A program made the translations under genes and the position numbers. DNA of 62,447 nucleotides from the NCBI GenBank assembly GCA_029260765.1, contig JAJDCP010000121.1, positions 1 to 62,447 of the forward strand. The letters are read 5' to 3'. Numbering within the stretch: position 1 is the first letter of the stretch; each line of letters opens with the position of its first letter. The notes below the pieces were generated by a model. The model was not told where the DNA came from, did not search any database, and was given only the letters and a program-made list of their open reading frames with translations. Below are positions 59,839-62,447 of the stretch, in pieces. Origin of the DNA: Planctomycetota bacterium. GTDB taxonomy: Bacteria > Planctomycetota > J058 > JAJDCP01.

Positions 59839-60573
59839 GTGGCGCGCACTTCGAACAATCGCACAATCGTCGTCTGGCTCGTAGTGCTCGGACTGCTGCT
59901 CGCGACCTGCATCGTCACAGGCATGCTGATTGGCGGAATTCTGCGCCAGGGGACCTCCCTGGACACGGTTGATCCCGTCAACCCCGCGGACACGTTGGCC
60001 TACCTGCAGAGGGCGGCCATGGTTGGTTGGGATGAGATCGCCCTGGACATGCTGGCCCAGGACCCCCACCTCCTCGATGTCCTCGCAGCCGGAGACGTAG
60101 CCACTCGGAGAAGCCTGTACTCATCTCTAATGACGCGACCCACACAATTGCGTCCCGAGCTCTGCGAGAAGATCCTGGCCGAGAGCGACCCCTATCTGGT
60201 CCAAGATTGGGTCCTGCTGCTCACCAAACAGCTCAATGCGGATGCCGGGGATGTCTTGTCGTTGGGGAAGCGGGTCAGCGATGATCCGCGCCAGCTATCT
60301 CAGCTGCTGCAGGGCTCCGACTTTCAAGCTCCTCTGCTCTCGGGTCGCGTCGTCCACAACTCTACAGCCGCCGACCTGCTTGTCGCGGTCGCTCAGCTCT
60401 CCGGTACTGCAGAGCGTGCGTTCCTTGAAAACAAAGTCATCGATGAGGACGGAGAGCCGATTCGGATTCCCCTTGAAGCCGACCCGTTCAGCTGGCTCTA
60501 TGCCCGTAGAGACAGCCTAACGCTCCAATTGAGCGAATCCGGCTGGGCGTATCTGCTCGAACGCGAAGAGTAG
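59839..60573 (+). CDS. Membrane-anchored protein of unknown function
   Basis: A 244-residue protein starting at GTG 59839. One N-terminal membrane helix (TIVVWLVVLGLLLATCIVTGMLIGGIL) is followed by a soluble helical domain with repeat-like segments (DTLAYLQRAAMVGWDEIALDML, SLYSSLMTRPTQLRPELCEKIL). I recognise no domain. The previous small membrane protein is its likely partner. Confidence 0.7.
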   Translation: MARTSNNRTIVVWLVVLGLLLATCIVTGMLIGGILRQGTSLDTVDPVNPADTLAYLQRAAMVGWDEIALDMLAQDPHLLDVLAAGDVATRRSLYSSLMTRPTQLRPELCEKILAESDPYLVQDWVLLLTKQLNADAGDVLSLGKRVSDDPRQLSQLLQGSDFQAPLLSGRVVHNSTAADLLVAVAQLSGTAERAFLENKVIDEDGEPIRIPLEADPFSWLYARRDSLTLQLSESGWAYLLEREE

Positions 60574-60585
60574 ACGGGCCGTCTG

Positions 60586-61545
60586 CTACAACAGGCTCTT
60601 GACGAAGTTCAAGAACTGGTACCGACGCCCTCGAAACAGGTACGGCGCCACCTTCACCACTTCGCGGAAGATGCGGCCCGCCTTTTCGAAGTCGCCCTTC
60701 TTGTAGCTGTGCTTGCCGACCCTGATCAGCTGACGGGCGAAGCGGAAACGCACCAGCCGTTGCGCACGTGCGTCGAGTTGGGGCCAGCTGTAGTGCAGAG
60801 AAATGTAGATGCGCAGCCTTTCCTCGTCGTACTGATACAGGTCTGTCAATAGAGGCCGGTGCTCCACCAACACCTCGTCGATACAGCCGAATGCCTCTCT
60901 ACGGGCCATGCGCAAAATCAGATCGTAGTCGGGCAGGATCTTGAAATCGGCATTGAGCGGCCGGTAGCGGTCCAGCACGCTCTTCCGCACCAGCACGGTT
61001 GAGATCGGCAGCTCGGTGCCCGTCTCGAGCAGACGGTGCAGGATCTGCCCATCAAAACCCCGCTTGGGACGACGCCGCACCACATTGCCACGTTCGAATG
61101 CCTTCGCAGCGCAGAACACGATGCTCTCCGCACCACGCTCAAAGTAGCGTAGGCGCCGCCGCAGAGACCCAGTCAGCAAGATGTCGCCCGCGGGGACGAG
61201 CCCCACAAACTCCCCCCGGGCCGCGTCAAGGGCGCGGTTGACCGCCACCCCTACGCCTCCGCCAGGAACATCGATGTTGCGGAACGCCGTACCCAACACC
61301 GTGTGGGCGGACCGCTCCAACTCCCGTTCCCGACCCCCTGTCCAGAGGACCTCGTACCGTCCCCCCTGTCGGGCAATCGACTCGAAAGTCGCCAAGGCCC
61401 CCTTGCGGTTCGCCTTGCCGTACACCAGCAGCGACACTTTCGGCTGCGGCGCTTCGGGTTTCCGGCTCTGGGAAGAATCTATCAAACCTGGCGCACCAAG
61501 GCTCAGCGAGGTGCTCAGTCTACCATCCGCGTCCGGCACGAGCAA
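60586..61545 (-). CDS. GT2-family glycosyltransferase
   Basis: About 319 residues. The GT-A core has KVSLLVYGKANRKGALATF, an RNIDVPGGGVGVAVNRALDAARGEFVGLVPAGDIL block (the DxD position reads PAGD), ISTVLVRKSVLDRY and ILPDYDLILRMARREAFG, the acceptor-base region of GT2 enzymes. The C-terminal 70 residues are basic and helical. The start is uncertain (TTG 61545 gives the longest form). It is 19 bp downstream of folB and probably co-transcribed with it. The substrate is unknown. Confidence 0.8.
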   Translation of the reverse strand: MLVPDADGRLSTSLSLGAPGLIDSSQSRKPEAPQPKVSLLVYGKANRKGALATFESIARQGGRYEVLWTGGRERELERSAHTVLGTAFRNIDVPGGGVGVAVNRALDAARGEFVGLVPAGDILLTGSLRRRLRYFERGAESIVFCAAKAFERGNVVRRRPKRGFDGQILHRLLETGTELPISTVLVRKSVLDRYRPLNADFKILPDYDLILRMARREAFGCIDEVLVEHRPLLTDLYQYDEERLRIYISLHYSWPQLDARAQRLVRFRFARQLIRVGKHSYKKGDFEKAGRIFREVVKVAPYLFRGRRYQFLNFVKSLL

Positions 61546-61564
61546 TTTTCTCGGCGCGGTCGCA

Positions 61565-61930
61565 TTATCCTGAAAGCCGATCCGCTCGACACTCGACGCT
61601 GGCGAGTGTTGCGTGTTCGAGCGCCGCAGGCTTCGTCAGTTTCACCTGGCCCTGCACGACTCGGGGTTCTTCGAGGCAGGTCGCCAGGAGTTCTTGTGCC
61701 GCTACCTCAAGAAGGTAGAACCGACCCTGCACCAACTTCTGTGTCAGAACATCCGCAAGTTTCGCATAGTCGACGACTTGATCTGTTGAAGGACCATCAT
61801 TCAAGGGTTCTGGCAACTGGACAGTCAATGCGGCGTCGATCCGGAGCCTCTGCGCATGTTGACGCTCTTTTGGGAAGATGCCGATCACGCAGTCGACCTG
61901 CAAACCTTCGATACGCACGACGAATTCCAT
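61565..61930 (-). CDS. folB: Dihydroneopterin aldolase
   Basis: A 121-residue enzyme of folate synthesis that cleaves dihydroneopterin to 6-hydroxymethyl-dihydropterin. FVVRIEGLQVDCVIGIFPKERQ contains the N-terminal catalytic Glu-turn region, VVDYAKLADVL and FYLLEVAAQELLATCL are the tunnelling-fold motifs, and VQGQVKLTKPAALEHATLASVE ends with the active-site Lys strand. ATG 61930 (GGGAGA upstream) is preferred over GTG 61933. It is the only other folate gene here besides the FolC fusion. Confidence 0.9.
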   Translation of the reverse strand: MEFVVRIEGLQVDCVIGIFPKERQHAQRLRIDAALTVQLPEPLNDGPSTDQVVDYAKLADVLTQKLVQGRFYLLEVAAQELLATCLEEPRVVQGQVKLTKPAALEHATLASVECRADRLSG

Positions 61931-62154
61931 CACAGTCTCCCGGGGATGATGCTATGGACAGCGCCTGCGGGCGCGTCCGAGTCCGAGTCCGAGTCCGAGT
62001 CCGAGTCCGCGTCCGAGTCCGCGTCCGGGTCCGGGTCCGGATCCGGGTCCGGGTCCGAGTCCGAGTCCGAGTCCGAGTCCGAGTCCGAGTCCGGGTTCGG
62101 GTCCGGGTCTGGGTCTGGGTCCGGGTCCGGGCTGTTGCTCAAGGCAGCGCGCAT
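61930..62154 (-). CDS. Possible small Asp-Ser/Asp-Pro repeat protein upstream of folB
   Basis: An open frame of 74 codons covers the hexanucleotide array and reads DP and DS dipeptides, with a short head (MRAALSNSP) and tail (APAGAVHSIIPGRL). Its TGA overlaps the folB ATG (TGATG), as in coupled genes, and a GAGAG lies upstream of its ATG. However, any hexamer array without stops opens frames on both strands, so this may be chance. Confidence 0.25.
   Translation of the reverse strand: MRAALSNSPDPDPDPDPDPNPDSDSDSDSDSDSDPDPDPDPDPDADSDADSDSDSDSDSDAPAGAVHSIIPGRL
61975..62130. repeat. 26-unit hexanucleotide array (GTCCGA/GTCCGG)
   Basis: Exactly 26 six-base units in register: mainly GTCCGA and GTCCGG, with GTCCGC, ATCCGG, GTTCGG and GTCTGG variants, arranged in blocks (A-type, G-type, A-type, G-type). 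It lies in the folB leader, between folB and the rRNA terminator. Confidence 0.95.
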
Positions 62155-62265
62155 CGGTCGCTCTCGAATCTACGACCCTCAAAACCCTATCCTGGAGTCC
62201 GTGGCTCTCCACACTTTTCGCGCCTTGGGGCCTGGCGGGCTGGACGTCTCCGGAGCCACAGCCAA

Positions 62266-62305
62266 AAAAGAAAGCCCCCCACGTTTTCACGTGGGGGGCT
62301 TTTTG
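62266..62305 (-). terminator. Strong intrinsic terminator of the rRNA operon
   Basis: AGCCCCCCACGT (62273-62284) pairs perfectly with ACGTGGGGGGCT (62289-62300) around a 4-base loop. On the minus strand it is followed by CTTTCTTTTTT, and on the plus strand by TTTT, so it could work both ways. It lies 10 bases after the 5S gene end. Confidence 0.88.
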
Positions 62306-62310
62306 AAAGA

Positions 62311-62424
62311 TGCCGGGCGATACCTACTCTCCCAGGGAGACCCAGTACCATCGGCGCAAAGGGCTTGACTTCTGAGTTCGGAATGGGATCAGGTATGGCC
62401 CCTTTGCTATGGTCACCCGGCAAT
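62311..62424 (-). rRNA. rrf: 5S ribosomal RNA
   Basis: Read on the minus strand, the 114-base sequence begins TGCCGGGTGACC and ends with the complementary GGTATCGCCCGGCA, forming helix I. Conserved internal blocks are CCATTCCGAACTCAGAAG (loop B/C region) and GCGCCGATGGTACTG with GGGAGAGTAGGT near the 3' side. It is the last gene of an rRNA operon whose 23S and 16S genes must lie beyond the right edge. Confidence 0.96.
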
Positions 62425-62447
62425 GTATCAAGAAACACGGAATGCGT

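Noticed and set aside
61856..62368. Plus-strand frame rich in Ser-Glu and Ser-Gly repeats
   Set aside because: It spans the hexamer array, the rRNA terminator and part of the 5S gene, so it cannot be a normal coding region.
1..62447. CRISPR array, prophage, insertion sequence or tRNA genes
   Set aside because: No regularly spaced direct repeats, phage structural genes, transposase or tRNA-like cloverleaf was seen by eye; a tool search could still find a missed tRNA.

Overview
The window is about 62 kb of high-GC bacterial DNA, densely packed, with Shine-Dalgarno starts and many 1-4 bp stop/start overlaps. The gene mix (a DUF1573 protein linked to a multihaem cytochrome c, serine/threonine kinases with zinc ribbons, sigma-54-type activators, an OprO/P-like porin, an LtaS-like hydrolase, several tri-domain proteins) suggests a Gram-negative chromosome. 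I lean towards Planctomycetota or a near relative, but this is inference from gene style, not phylogeny. The right edge carries a 5S rRNA gene on the minus strand, so an rRNA operon must enter from beyond the window.

Layout. 0-2.7 kb: end of an unknown gene, a stand-alone EF-Tu domain III-like protein, a UPF0175/DUF3368 toxin-antitoxin pair and about 1 kb of apparently non-coding DNA with a dispersed repeat. 2.7-7.9 kb: secreted proteins (beta-helix, DUF1573, tetrahaem cytochrome, esterase). 7.8-16.3 kb: a FolC-ATP-grasp fusion (minus), acyl-CoA dehydrogenase, LtaS-like protein (minus), DUF938 methyltransferase and a zinc-ribbon kinase. 16.4-24.3 kb: a minus-strand operon of two amidohydrolase-like genes, mutS and a GAF/AAA+ regulator with an altered GAFTGA loop.

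24.6-39.3 kb is a cell-surface glycan island: Wzm/Wzt exporter with a Wzt carbohydrate-binding tail, an FkbM-coiled-coil-GT2 fusion, a GT4-sulfotransferase-sulfotransferase fusion, three further methyltransferases, a polytopic membrane protein and two GT2 enzymes. Together they would build, methylate, sulfate and export a polysaccharide. This is the best candidate for an undescribed system here; the second is the FolC-ATP-grasp fusion enzyme.

39.3-50.9 kb: SUMF1-fold protein, aldehyde dehydrogenase, acyl-CoA synthetase and B12-binding mutase subunit (acyl-CoA/propionate-type metabolism), a kinase/response-regulator pair, rluA-hutH, a GNAT and a very acidic small protein. 50.9-62.4 kb: GT4, porin, Fur-family regulator, a divergent pair of citrate-synthase genes (one with an N-terminal HTH) around a dyad-rich promoter, a second sigma-54 activator, queC, a PduO adenosyltransferase, two membrane-anchored unknowns, GT2, folB, a 26-unit hexanucleotide array, a terminator and 5S rRNA.

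Three near-consensus parS-like palindromes lie within 4.3 kb (3.8, 6.3 and 8.1 kb). No tRNA, CRISPR array, prophage or complete insertion sequence was seen.
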